A DNA stretch of 64,000 nucleotides. Origin: an uncultured Dehalococcoidia bacterium. Its GTDB lineage: Bacteria; Chloroflexota; Dehalococcoidia; Lucifugimonadales; UBA1123. The number at the start of each line of letters is the position of its first letter. Positions within the stretch are counted from its first letter, which is position 1. Below are positions 35,647-43,873 of this stretch, piece after piece. The stretch is taken from positions 1,727,585-1,791,584 of the forward strand of contig OY282441.1 in the NCBI GenBank assembly GCA_958296105.1, given 5' to 3'. The notes beneath the pieces were generated by a model, which searched no databases, was not told the origin of the DNA, and worked only from the letters and a program-made list of their open reading frames with translations. The position numbers and the translations under genes are program-made.

Positions 35647-35665
35647 ATTGATTCTGTGTATCAAT
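35647..35665. promoter_or_regulatory. operator-like palindrome, site 1 (Fur/Zur-family style)
   Basis: ATTGATTCTGTGTATCAAT is a 19-bp inverted repeat (ATTGAT, 7 bases, ATCAAT), the size and symmetry of Fur/Zur operators, placed just downstream of the promoter. Its half CTGTGTATCAAT (35654-35665) recurs as a perfect inverted copy ATTGATACACAG at 35704-35715. Confidence 0.55.
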
Positions 35666-35703
35666 GAATCCCCGCTGTTTGTTCGGCATTCTTGGCGGCG
35701 CGA

Positions 35704-35722
35704 ATTGATACACAGTATCTCA
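35704..35722. promoter_or_regulatory. operator-like palindrome, site 2
   Basis: ATTGATACACAGTATCTCA keeps ATTGAT, 7 bases, ATC of site 1 with a degenerate right half. The two sites are about 57 bases apart, so two regulator dimers could bind, or the 12-base arms could form an RNA hairpin in the leader. Confidence 0.5.
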
Positions 35723-35778
35723 AACGGTTTCCCCACGTGGAGGGGATGCCGATTCCGAGCAGGTAGGAGAGCGACAGA

Positions 35779-37071
35779 ATGAGATCGTCAATGCCCAAAC
35801 TGATACTGCCCTTCGTCATTGCGCTTGCGCTGTTCATGGCGTGCGCCGATGACCCACCACCCGCGCCCGCGCCACCCACGCCCGCGCCCACGACGTCCCA
35901 GAGCCAGCAGACCGCTGCGCCTACTCCCGCATCCACTCCGGCGCCGATGCCCACGCCAGCCCAGAGCCAGCAGACCGCTGCGCCTACTCCCGCATCCACT
36001 CCGGCGCCGATGGATTCGGAGACTGTCGAGGTCGTGACCACCAGCAACATCGTGGCGGACTGGGTCAGCAACATCGGAGGCGACAGGGTGAATGCGACGG
36101 CGCTCCTGCCGATGAACGCCGATCCGCACACATTCCAGCCCGGCGCCCGCGACATCACGCGCGTGGCGGATGCCGACCTCGTTCTGACCGTCGGGCTCGG
36201 TCTGGAAGCGGGCTGGCTCACCGATCTCGTGGAAAACGCCGCGCGCGACCCCGAGAGCGTAGTCTCCCTCGGAGATGCAGTCGATCCCATCGAGTTCGTG
36301 GAGACGCTCCACGAGGACGAACACGAAGATGACGAGCATGACGAGGGCCACGACGAGGACGAAGGTCACGACGAAGACGAGCATGAGGACGAACACGACG
36401 AGGAAGAAGGCCACGACGAGGACGAGCAGGACGAAGACCACGACGAGGAAGAAGGCCACGACGAGGACGAGCAGGACGAAGACCACGACGAGGAAGAAGG
36501 CCACGACGAAGACGAGCATGAGGACGAGCATGAGCATGGGGCGCTCGACCCGCACTTCTGGTTCGACCCGATTCGCGTGAAGCTCGCAGTCAGCTACATC
36601 GCGGCTCAGCTGTCCGCGCTCGATCCGGAGGGCAGCGACTCCTACAGCGCCAACGCCGCCGCGTACAGCTCGGAGCTGGACGATCTTCACGCTTGGATCG
36701 AAGAGAAGGTCTCCGCACTCCCCGCCAACGGGAGAAAGCTGGCAACGTCTCACGACAGCTTCCAGTACTTCGCCCAGAGGTACGGATTCGAGATCGTGGG
36801 CGCGGTTCTGCCCGGCGGAGGCACCGAGCGCGAGCCTTCGGCGCAGGAGATAGCGGAGCTGATAGACACGCTGCGCAGCGAGGGCGTGAAGGCGGTGTTC
36901 ACCGAGACGACGGTCTCCAACACGCTCGCGGCTCGCGTGGCAGAGGAGGCGGGCGCGCGAATCGTCAAAGGCCTGTACACCGGTTCACTGGGCGAACCCG
37001 GAGGCGAAGGCGGGACATACTTGGGCATTATGCGATACAATGTCGCAACTATCGTAGGGGCTTCGGAGTAG
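35779..37071 (+). CDS. znuA: zinc/manganese ABC transporter substrate-binding lipoprotein (ZnuA-like)
   Basis: 430 residues. The lipobox LFMAC puts the lipidated cysteine at residue 22, followed by a Pro/Thr-rich linker in which a ~20-residue unit (SQQTAAPTPASTPAP) occurs twice. The cluster A-I fold follows with metal-ligand histidines in MNADPHTFQPG, LDPHFWFDP and ATSHDSFQYFAQRYG. Between them residues ~178-254 are almost only His, Asp and Glu with repeated HDEEEGHDEDEQDED units, the acidic/His zinc-scavenging loop of ZnuA in an exaggerated form. AGGTAGGAGAG precedes the ATG. It is the first gene of znuACB. Confidence 0.92.
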   Translation: MRSSMPKLILPFVIALALFMACADDPPPAPAPPTPAPTTSQSQQTAAPTPASTPAPMPTPAQSQQTAAPTPASTPAPMDSETVEVVTTSNIVADWVSNIGGDRVNATALLPMNADPHTFQPGARDITRVADADLVLTVGLGLEAGWLTDLVENAARDPESVVSLGDAVDPIEFVETLHEDEHEDDEHDEGHDEDEGHDEDEHEDEHDEEEGHDEDEQDEDHDEEEGHDEDEQDEDHDEEEGHDEDEHEDEHEHGALDPHFWFDPIRVKLAVSYIAAQLSALDPEGSDSYSANAAAYSSELDDLHAWIEEKVSALPANGRKLATSHDSFQYFAQRYGFEIVGAVLPGGGTEREPSAQEIAELIDTLRSEGVKAVFTETTVSNTLAARVAEEAGARIVKGLYTGSLGEPGGEGGTYLGIMRYNVATIVGASE

Positions 37072-37080
37072 AACTCAGAG

Positions 37081-37878
37081 TTGAGCGCACTCACAGATAC
37101 AGACCAGATCCTCGCCACGTCCTCGCCTCCTCCACTGGCTGCCGAGGGTATCACGGTGGACCTCGGCGGCGTCCGCGTCCTCGACCGAGTCTCGTTCGAG
37201 GCAGGGCCGGGCTGCCTGATGGGAGTCGTAGGCCCGAACGGGGCGGGAAAGAGTACGCTGTTCAACGTCATCGTCGGGCTTCTGCCCGCGAGCGAGGGGC
37301 GGATACTGATTCACGGCAGGCGGATCGAAGACTCGCGCGGCATCGTGGCATACGTGCCGCAGCATGAGAAGGTCAACTGGCGGCTGCGGATGAAGGCGTG
37401 GGACGTGGTCATGCTCGGCAGGACGCGGCGGATCGGCTGGCTCAGACGTCCGCGCAGGGCGGACCGCGAGGCGGTGGAGTCCGCCCTGCGCCAAGCGGAC
37501 ATGTGGGAGCGGCGCTCGTCTCTGGTCGGCGAGTTGTCCGGGGGGCAGCGGCAGCGGGTGTTCGTCGCGCGCGCGCTCGCGCAGGGCGCGGACATCCTGC
37601 TTCTGGACGAGGCGTTCAGCGGCGTGGACATAGCCTCTCAAGAGGCGCTCGTCTCGGTGCTTCACGACCTGCGAGACCAGGGGCGGACGATCATGCTGTC
37701 GTCTCACGACGTCAGCCACGTCGCCCACTACTGTGACGAGTGCCTGTGTCTGAACTCGCACATCTGCGCGTGCGGCGCGCCGCAGGACGTTCTAACGCCC
37801 GAGGTGATGCGCGAGATGTACGGGCCTTACGGCGCGGCGCCGGTACACGGAAGCGGATTCGATGGACACCATCGCTGA
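37081..37878 (+). CDS. znuC: metal ABC transporter ATP-binding protein (ZnuC-like)
   Basis: 265 residues with Walker A GPNGAGKST, Q-loop YVPQHEKV, signature LSGGQRQR, Walker B ILLLDEAFSG and H-loop SSHD. These ATPases drive Zn2+/Mn2+ import by the ZnuA/B pair. The TTG start lies 10 bases after znuA; alternatives inside the poorly conserved N-terminus (before EGITVDLGG) cannot be excluded. The 3' end overlaps the permease gene by 17 bases. Confidence 0.92.
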   Translation: MSALTDTDQILATSSPPPLAAEGITVDLGGVRVLDRVSFEAGPGCLMGVVGPNGAGKSTLFNVIVGLLPASEGRILIHGRRIEDSRGIVAYVPQHEKVNWRLRMKAWDVVMLGRTRRIGWLRRPRRADREAVESALRQADMWERRSSLVGELSGGQRQRVFVARALAQGADILLLDEAFSGVDIASQEALVSVLHDLRDQGRTIMLSSHDVSHVAHYCDECLCLNSHICACGAPQDVLTPEVMREMYGPYGAAPVHGSGFDGHHR

Positions 37879-38713
37879 CACGATACTGGCTCCGTTCCAG
37901 TACGAATTCATGGCGCGCGCCCTGCTGGTCTCTGCGCTCGTGGGCGTCATGTGTCCCATACTGGGCGCATACGTGGTCACCAGAGGGCTGGGCTTCATGG
38001 GCGACGCGCTCGCCCACTCGGTGCTGCCCGGCATGGTGATCGCGTTCCTCGTGGGCGTGAGTCCGTTCTTCGGCGTAATCCCCACTGCCATCGGCGCGGC
38101 GCTGCTCATCGGCTATCTGACCAAGCGCACGGGGCTGAGCGAGGACACCACCATAGGAATACTGTTCGCAGGAATGTTCGCGCTGGGATTGACGATGCTG
38201 ACGGCGGCAAGGGGTCTGCCCGTCAATCTGGAGGACATCCTGCTAGGCCAGGTACTCGGCGTGTCGAGCGCGGACGTGGCGATCACGCTGGGGCTGACGG
38301 TGGGCGTCGCCGCGCTGATGATCGCGCTGCACAAGGAGCTCGTGTTCGCAAATTTCGATCCGATGGGGGCCGCCGTCGTCGGACTGCCTACGCAGCTGCT
38401 GGACTACGCGCTGCTGGCGCTGCTGGCGATCGTCACGGTCATCGCGCTTCAGGCGGTGGGCATAGTGCTGGTGATCTCGATGCTGATTACGCCCGCGGCG
38501 GCGGCGCAGGTGCTGGTTCGCAGCTTCACTTGGGCAATGGCGGCAGGGTCTCTCATCGGCGCGGCTTCGGCGGTGATCGGGCTGTACCTGTCGTTCCACT
38601 ACAACCTCGCATCCGGCCCGGCTATGGCGCTGGTGGCGACGGGCTTCTTCATACTGGCAGCCGGCTGGCGCAGGCTGGCGGGCTGGCGCAGGCTGGCGAG
38701 AACGGCAGCCTGA
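37862..38713 (+). CDS. znuB: metal ABC transporter permease (ZnuB-like)
   Basis: 283 residues with eight or nine predicted spans. The family core FMGDALAHSVLPGMVIAFL and GLTMLTAARGLPVNLEDILLGQVLGVSSADV is clear. The end carries a short duplicated unit (GWRRLAGWRRLARTAA) from an 18-bp DNA repeat. It is translationally coupled to znuC by a 17-base overlap. No Fur-family regulator gene is in the window. Confidence 0.93.
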   Translation: MDTIADTILAPFQYEFMARALLVSALVGVMCPILGAYVVTRGLGFMGDALAHSVLPGMVIAFLVGVSPFFGVIPTAIGAALLIGYLTKRTGLSEDTTIGILFAGMFALGLTMLTAARGLPVNLEDILLGQVLGVSSADVAITLGLTVGVAALMIALHKELVFANFDPMGAAVVGLPTQLLDYALLALLAIVTVIALQAVGIVLVISMLITPAAAAQVLVRSFTWAMAAGSLIGAASAVIGLYLSFHYNLASGPAMALVATGFFILAAGWRRLAGWRRLARTAA

Positions 38714-38823
38714 GAGCGCGGCGGCGGTACGACCCGCCCTTTCGACAAGCTCCCGATTGGGAAGCAGACGCTCTATCCCTTTGACCATCGGTTTGATTCC
38801 TTTCCCGCGCGGCGATACACTTG

Positions 38824-38876
38824 AACAGTAGATGGAACGCGCCCCCACCCTAACCCTCCCCCAGAGGGGGAGGCGA
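38824..38876. repeat. REP-like hairpin element
   Basis: The first member of the family seen in this window: CAGTAGATGGAACG, then CCCACCCTAACCCTCCCCC and a GGGGGAGG arm. The palindrome CCTCCCCC-AGA-GGGGGAGG (38855-38873) can form a strong hairpin. The remaining 160 bases between znuB and the next gene hold nothing else I recognise. Confidence 0.85.
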
Positions 38877-40120
38877 TGGACTTTCTAAACGCCCGGATTC
38901 AGGTTGACGCGGCAAGGGCCGAACCGTTAGCTTGCAGTCTAGGATCAGTTCAAGACATGGGGGCAGGCGCGTCCCTCTGCGCCAACCTTGTGTCCGCGCC
39001 CAACCGCCTGTGGCGAAGGCGTGAGCGGAAAGGAAGTGGGGATACGTACACAGCAGCCATCATAGGCGCAGGGTTCATATCAGCCAAGAGGCATCTGCCC
39101 GCCTGGCTCCGTCTGCGCCGAGACGTGAGAGTCGCCGCCGTCTGCGACCTCGACCTCGATCGGGCCGAAGCGGTTAGCCGCGAATTCGGCGTTCCGTCGG
39201 CGTATGACGATGTCCGCCAGATGCTGGACATGGAGCGTCTGGACTTCGTCGACGTGTGTACGCCGCCGAGCGCGCACGCCGACATAGCGGCGGCGGCGCT
39301 GAAGGCGGGCGCGCACGTCTTGGTCGAGAAGCCGCTGGCTGCGACGGTGGAAGAGTGCGAAAGGATCATCGAAGCCGAGCGGGAGTCCAGAGGCAGAGTC
39401 TGGGCAGCTCATACCGAGCTGTTCCATCCGTGCGTCGTAGAGGCTCGCAAGCGGGTGGAGCGTGGCGAAGTCGGAGACCTAACCGGAATGCGCATCTTCT
39501 ACTCCACGCCGGTAACCCTGATGACGGCAGACCCCAGCCACTTCGCCAACCGGCTGCCCGGCGGCGTCATAGGCGAAACATCGCCCCACGTGGCATACCT
39601 CGCAGGGGCATTCATCGGAACTATCCGCGACGTCTGGGCTCGGGGGCGAAAATTCCTGTCGGAGTACACTTGGTCGCCCTTCGAGGACTATAGGCTGGAG
39701 CTCACGGGCAGCCGCGCCACGTGCAGCGCCGCGCTGACGTACACATCCAAACACTCGGCGTTTCTATTGGAGCTGTGGGGAACCGAAGGTCTGATCAAGA
39801 TAGACATGCAGAGCAAGATACTCGCAGCCTACGACAGGGTAAGCCAATCCCCTTGGGGAATCGGCGTCTCCTCCCTCAGAGAGGCCGCCCAGATCGCATC
39901 GGGCGCGCTCGCCAACGGCTTCGGCTATCTGGCGGGCAGATTCAGGAACATCCACGACAGGCTCATCAGAGAGTTCGTAGAGCGAAGCGTCAACGGTCTG
40001 CCCCCATCCGTCACCGCCGGCGACGGATTGGAAACGGTGCGGGTAATGAGCGTCATCAGCGAACAGCTGCAATCCCAAGCCTCCCCCGCGCAGTCAGGGG
40101 TACGAATGGGGGCGGCGTAA
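38876..40120 (+). CDS. Gfo/Idh/MocA-family oxidoreductase
   Basis: Up to 414 residues; the conserved part starts near residue 57. The NAD(P)-binding motif AAIIGAGFISAKRHLPAW is followed by VEKPLA, the EKP motif that carries the catalytic lysine, and a C-terminal alpha-beta sugar-binding domain (FANRLPGGVIGETSPH includes the substrate His region). These enzymes oxidise or reduce sugar and nucleotide-sugar hydroxyls, here probably to make a modified sugar for the glycan. The first ~50 residues overlap a REP-like repeat and look non-conserved; ATG 38957 or an even later start is possible. Confidence 0.88.
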   Translation: MDFLNARIQVDAARAEPLACSLGSVQDMGAGASLCANLVSAPNRLWRRRERKGSGDTYTAAIIGAGFISAKRHLPAWLRLRRDVRVAAVCDLDLDRAEAVSREFGVPSAYDDVRQMLDMERLDFVDVCTPPSAHADIAAAALKAGAHVLVEKPLAATVEECERIIEAERESRGRVWAAHTELFHPCVVEARKRVERGEVGDLTGMRIFYSTPVTLMTADPSHFANRLPGGVIGETSPHVAYLAGAFIGTIRDVWARGRKFLSEYTWSPFEDYRLELTGSRATCSAALTYTSKHSAFLLELWGTEGLIKIDMQSKILAAYDRVSQSPWGIGVSSLREAAQIASGALANGFGYLAGRFRNIHDRLIREFVERSVNGLPPSVTAGDGLETVRVMSVISEQLQSQASPAQSGVRMGAA

Positions 40121-40129
40121 CGCGGGGCT

Positions 40130-41167
40130 GTGGGAACGTATCCAGAGGCCTCTTCACCCATGAACACCCAGAACCAGAAAAAGCTCGAATCCCGAGCCTC
40201 GCTCCATCCCCTCCCGACCGTATCGGTAATAATTCCGGCGCGCAATGCCGAAGCGACTATCGAATCCACTCTGTGTTCGCTGTCCGATCAGGACTACGAG
40301 GGCGGGATAGAGGTCATCATCGCGGACGGCTCCGATACTCCTGCCATGTCCGAGCTTATCCGGAAGCGGTCTTACCCAAAGATAGAGTTGATACTGATAG
40401 CCAATCCGGAAAAAGATCTCATACCCGGAGCCAACGCATCGTTTCGCGTGGCAGGCGGCGACATCATAATGCGGTGCGATGCCCATACGGTCTTACCGCC
40501 CTCTTACGTGAGAAGAGCCGTGAAAACGCTGGATGATACCGGAGCGGCAAACGTCGGCGGACTACAGAAGGCGGTGGGAGCCACCTTCTTCGAGAAGGCC
40601 GTGGCGCTGGCTATGACCACCCCGCTGGGGGTGGGCGACTCCCGCCATCGTCTCGGCGGAAAGGAAGGACCGGCCGACACCGCATTCCTAGGCACGTTCC
40701 GGCGCGAGACGCTGGAAGAGATGGGGGGGTACGACAGCTCTCTGATCTGGAACGAGGACTACGAGATCAACTACCGGCTGCGCAAGCGGGGAGAGACCGT
40801 GTGGTTCGATCCCGAGCTGGTGGTGGAATACAAACCCCGCGGCTCGCTCTGGACGCTGGTACGACAGTATTTCAACTACGGGCGGGGGAAGTCTTCGGTG
40901 ATCATCAAACACCCTGCCTCGACTCGCCTTCGGCACTTGGCGGCCCCCGGCCTGGTGTTGGCTTTGGCGGGCGCGGCTGGGCTGACCTTCGCCGGATTAT
41001 GGGAAGCGCTGGCGATTCCGCTTGCCTACGCGCTGACCATCTTGGGCGGAGCGGCGGTCGTGGGCTTTCGCAGGCGGGACGCGGCGGCAGTCCTCCTGCC
41101 GCTCGTACTGCCAGCCATGCACCTGAGCTGGGGATTCGGCTTCTTCTTTCCGGCGCGACGCCGCTGA
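40130..41167 (+). CDS. GT2-family glycosyltransferase with C-terminal membrane spans
   Basis: 345 residues. VSVIIPARNAEATIESTL is the GT-A nucleotide-binding start, IIMRCDAHT carries the metal-binding acidic site (DxH in place of DxD) and WNEDYEINYRLRKRG is the base/acceptor motif. Two or three C-terminal spans (PGLVLALAGAAGLTFAGL and following) anchor it in the membrane. This is an ExoA/succinoglycan-type transferase that adds a sugar to a lipid-linked oligosaccharide. Start at GTG 40130 or ATG 40160 cannot be separated. Confidence 0.88.
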   Translation: MGTYPEASSPMNTQNQKKLESRASLHPLPTVSVIIPARNAEATIESTLCSLSDQDYEGGIEVIIADGSDTPAMSELIRKRSYPKIELILIANPEKDLIPGANASFRVAGGDIIMRCDAHTVLPPSYVRRAVKTLDDTGAANVGGLQKAVGATFFEKAVALAMTTPLGVGDSRHRLGGKEGPADTAFLGTFRRETLEEMGGYDSSLIWNEDYEINYRLRKRGETVWFDPELVVEYKPRGSLWTLVRQYFNYGRGKSSVIIKHPASTRLRHLAAPGLVLALAGAAGLTFAGLWEALAIPLAYALTILGGAAVVGFRRRDAAAVLLPLVLPAMHLSWGFGFFFPARRR

Positions 41168-41186
41168 GCTTCGAGCCGCTCCCGCC

Positions 41187-42581
41187 ATGCGCCCAGCCAA
41201 GCCCGATACAGCAAACGCGCCAAACATTGGGGATGCGACCGGCGCTCAGGACGTGTCCGTGATGTTTGCGACCCTGGCCGGCATGGCGGGGCTGACTCTG
41301 CTGATACAGGGGCTGCTCGCCTACATGCTGCTTGCCGAAGGAAGGGGCGCGTATGCCGTGTGCATCGTGTTCGGGACGCTGCTCGGTCTGCTCCTCACGC
41401 CCGGCGCGCAGCAGGGCGCGCAGTACTTCGTAGCGGCGCGGCGGATGAGCGTATCGCAAGGCGTATCCTCCGCGCTGATCATCTGCTTCATCGGCGGAGG
41501 GCTGGCAGCCGCGCTCGCGCTCCCACTGATATACAGCGACCTCGCCTTCTTCGAAAAGGCGGATACACATGCGTTCCTGCTGTCGCTTGCGCTGATTCCG
41601 CTCACTGCCATCTCCATCGCGCTCGATCACCAGCTCGTCGCCCTGCGGCGATTCAGGCGTCTGGCGGTCTTCTCGATACTCCGCATCGCGGCGAACGTGG
41701 TCACGCTCTTGGCTCTCGTCCGCATCCTGGGGCTTGGCGTGGACGGCGCCGTCGTCGCCTTCGCCGTCGGGCATGGCGTCATGGCAGCCGCCTGCCTGCT
41801 GTATCTGTGGCGGCATTGCGGGCTGGCGTTCGAGATGCCGAGCCGTTCCAGTCTCAGCCGCGTTCTCGGCTACGGGCTGAAGTATCACGCCGCCAGGATT
41901 GGAAGCGCCATCGAGCCGCACATCGGAGTCGTCATACTTGGGCTGATAGCGAGCCAAGCCGAGATCGGGCTGTTCTCAGCCGCGAGCGCGCTCATGCTGG
42001 GGTTCATGCTGGTCTCCAACGCGGTGGGCAACGCGCTGTTCCCCCGCGTAGCGGGCGCGGAGCGCGTCGAGATGGTCGCGCTCTGCGCGCGCCTCGTCTG
42101 CGCTGCCACCGCGATTCCCATGCTCGCCCTGCTCGCGCTCTGCGCTCCTCTGGTGCGCCTGCTTCTTTCGGAAGCCTTCATGCCGGTGGTTCCGCTCTTG
42201 TGGATCATCGCGCCGGGGATGCTCGCCTACGCCGTCTCCGGAATCTTCATGACCCACTTCAAGGGCGCCAACCGCCCGCACGTCTGCTCTTGGGCGGTCT
42301 TCCTGGGGCTGTGCGCCAATATCGGCGCGCTTCTTCTGCTCTACCCGAGATTTGGCGTCTCGGCGGCGGCGTGGGGCATGACCATCGGCATGGCGTGCGG
42401 ATGTCTGTTCCTCTCCACAGTCTTCCACAGAACGACTGGAATGGGTGCGCTCGCGGTCTGGCTGCCGCGCCGCAGCGACGCGAGCTTCCTGTGGGCGGCG
42501 GGCAGGTCCGCGCTGTCCGTTCGAGCTGGAGGAGGTCTGTTCGATCCAAAGAAGAGACGAGAGGAAGCTCGCCGACCGTGA
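41187..42581 (+). CDS. Wzx-like polysaccharide flippase (MOP superfamily)
   Basis: 464 residues with about 12 predicted spans evenly distributed, the pattern of RfbX/Wzx lipid-linked oligosaccharide flippases, for example LGYGLKYHAARIGSAIEPHIGVVILG in the middle. It turns the undecaprenyl-linked repeat unit to the outer face. The last ~30 residues are basic and probably cytoplasmic. A second flippase of this family is at 58527. The next gene starts a few bases away (GTGA overlap possible), so they are coupled. Confidence 0.9.
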   Translation: MRPAKPDTANAPNIGDATGAQDVSVMFATLAGMAGLTLLIQGLLAYMLLAEGRGAYAVCIVFGTLLGLLLTPGAQQGAQYFVAARRMSVSQGVSSALIICFIGGGLAAALALPLIYSDLAFFEKADTHAFLLSLALIPLTAISIALDHQLVALRRFRRLAVFSILRIAANVVTLLALVRILGLGVDGAVVAFAVGHGVMAAACLLYLWRHCGLAFEMPSRSSLSRVLGYGLKYHAARIGSAIEPHIGVVILGLIASQAEIGLFSAASALMLGFMLVSNAVGNALFPRVAGAERVEMVALCARLVCAATAIPMLALLALCAPLVRLLLSEAFMPVVPLLWIIAPGMLAYAVSGIFMTHFKGANRPHVCSWAVFLGLCANIGALLLLYPRFGVSAAAWGMTIGMACGCLFLSTVFHRTTGMGALAVWLPRRSDASFLWAAGRSALSVRAGGGLFDPKKRREEARRP

Positions 42582-42592
42582 AAGAAGCTAAA

Positions 42593-43663
42593 ATGCCCAG
42601 CATCCTGCTCATCGCTCCGATACAGAAGAGCGGGGCATCCGTCAGCAACGTGGTAGGCGGAAACAAGGTGATGGCAGACGAGCAGGCGCGCGAATTCAGC
42701 GCGCGCGGCTTCGCCGTGGACGCCATCGACACGTCCGGGGGCGTGACCAACCTGCCGCGCTGGAAGATCAGAGCCAACCGCATGGCGAGGTTCCTGAGAG
42801 TGGCTTGGGAAGTCGCAAGGAAGATATGGCGCTCGGACGTCGTGTTCCTCATCATCGCGCCCTACTCGGCGCTGAGCCTGGCATCGTTCCTGTGGGCGGT
42901 GTGCAAGATGGCGCGCAAGCCCTTCGTGACGCGCATCACCGGGGGCGACATGATGATGGACTACTTGGGATATGGCGCGTTCGCGCGCTGGCTTGCGGAC
43001 CGAACCTACATGCGCTCTTCGCTGGTGTACGTGGAGACGCAGTATCTATGCCGCAGCTTCGACGATCGGGGCAACTTCGAGTGGCTCCCGAATACGAGGG
43101 ACATAGAGCCGCCCGCGCGGAAGGGGCGCGACGGGGTGAAGAAGCTGATCTTCGTCGCTCGTCTGGATATGGACAAGGGGCTGGCGGAGGCGCTCGAAGC
43201 GTGCCGCAGCCTGCCGGAAGGCTGTCATCTCGACGTCTTCGGCCCCGGCATGTCCGACACGGATTTCTCCCTTTTCGACGACCACCCCAGGGCGACCTAC
43301 TGCGGCGTTCTGTCCCCGGCGGAGATACTCCGCGTTATGAGAGAATACGATCTGCTGGTGTATCCCAGCTACTACCGGAGCGAGGGCTACCCCGGCGCTG
43401 TCCTCGAAGCCTTCCAGTGCGGCTTGCCCGTGGTGGCGGCCAAGTGGGGCGGCGTCTCCGAGCTCGTCGAGCATGAAGAGAGCGGGCTGCTGGTGGAACC
43501 CCGTTCCGCCACGGAGGTCAGGGCGGCAATCGAGCGGCTGCTGGACGACCCAAGACTGTACGGGCGGCTGTGCGAGGGGGCAAGACGGCGAGGGGACTGC
43601 TTCCGGAGCGCCAGCTGGTTCGACCGCGTGGCAGACGAGCTGCGCGACCTGTGCCGCAAATAG
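42593..43663 (+). CDS. GT4-family glycosyltransferase
   Basis: 356 residues with a GT-B fold. N-terminal PSILLIAPIQKSGASVSNVVGGN binds the acceptor. The C-terminal half has LIFVARLDMDKGLAEALEACRSL, the EGYPGAVLEAFQCGLPVVAAKWGGVSELV nucleotide-sugar site with the E-x7-E motif, and SGLLVEPRS. ATG 42593 is used; GTG 42578 overlapping the flippase stop is an alternative. It is a close paralogue of the protein at 59891: both contain KGLAEALEACRSLP[ED]GCHL and TDFSLFD. Confidence 0.9.
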   Translation: MPSILLIAPIQKSGASVSNVVGGNKVMADEQAREFSARGFAVDAIDTSGGVTNLPRWKIRANRMARFLRVAWEVARKIWRSDVVFLIIAPYSALSLASFLWAVCKMARKPFVTRITGGDMMMDYLGYGAFARWLADRTYMRSSLVYVETQYLCRSFDDRGNFEWLPNTRDIEPPARKGRDGVKKLIFVARLDMDKGLAEALEACRSLPEGCHLDVFGPGMSDTDFSLFDDHPRATYCGVLSPAEILRVMREYDLLVYPSYYRSEGYPGAVLEAFQCGLPVVAAKWGGVSELVEHEESGLLVEPRSATEVRAAIERLLDDPRLYGRLCEGARRRGDCFRSASWFDRVADELRDLCRK

Positions 43664-43828
43664 CCCCCACCCTAACCCTCCCCCGCAGGGGGAGGGGAGG
43701 CACTCCGAAACTGTCGATTCTTCATTCACAACAGCGCTCTACCATCGAGGGAGGGGGGATGATCTGGAAACTGCCGATTAGACCCCTACTGGGGATGACT
43801 CGGAAACTGCCGATCCGTCATAATTCAA
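43664..43828. repeat. REP-like element followed by GGAAACTGCCGAT repeats
   Basis: A CCCACCCTAACCCTCCCCC hairpin begins directly after the GT4 stop. Next come three degenerate copies of GAAACTG(C/T)CGAT (near 43708, 43767 and 43803), which also accompany the element at 46700-46865. No gene is visible. Confidence 0.8.
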
Positions 43829-43873
43829 GTGGGCGCTGTGCTGGTCGAATGGCCGTGGCGCGAAGGTAAAGGT

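Noticed and set aside
41360-42592. Long N-terminal extension of the first GT4 protein
   Set aside because: That part overlaps the flippase in another frame and is Arg-rich nonsense; the GT4 fold begins after 42578.
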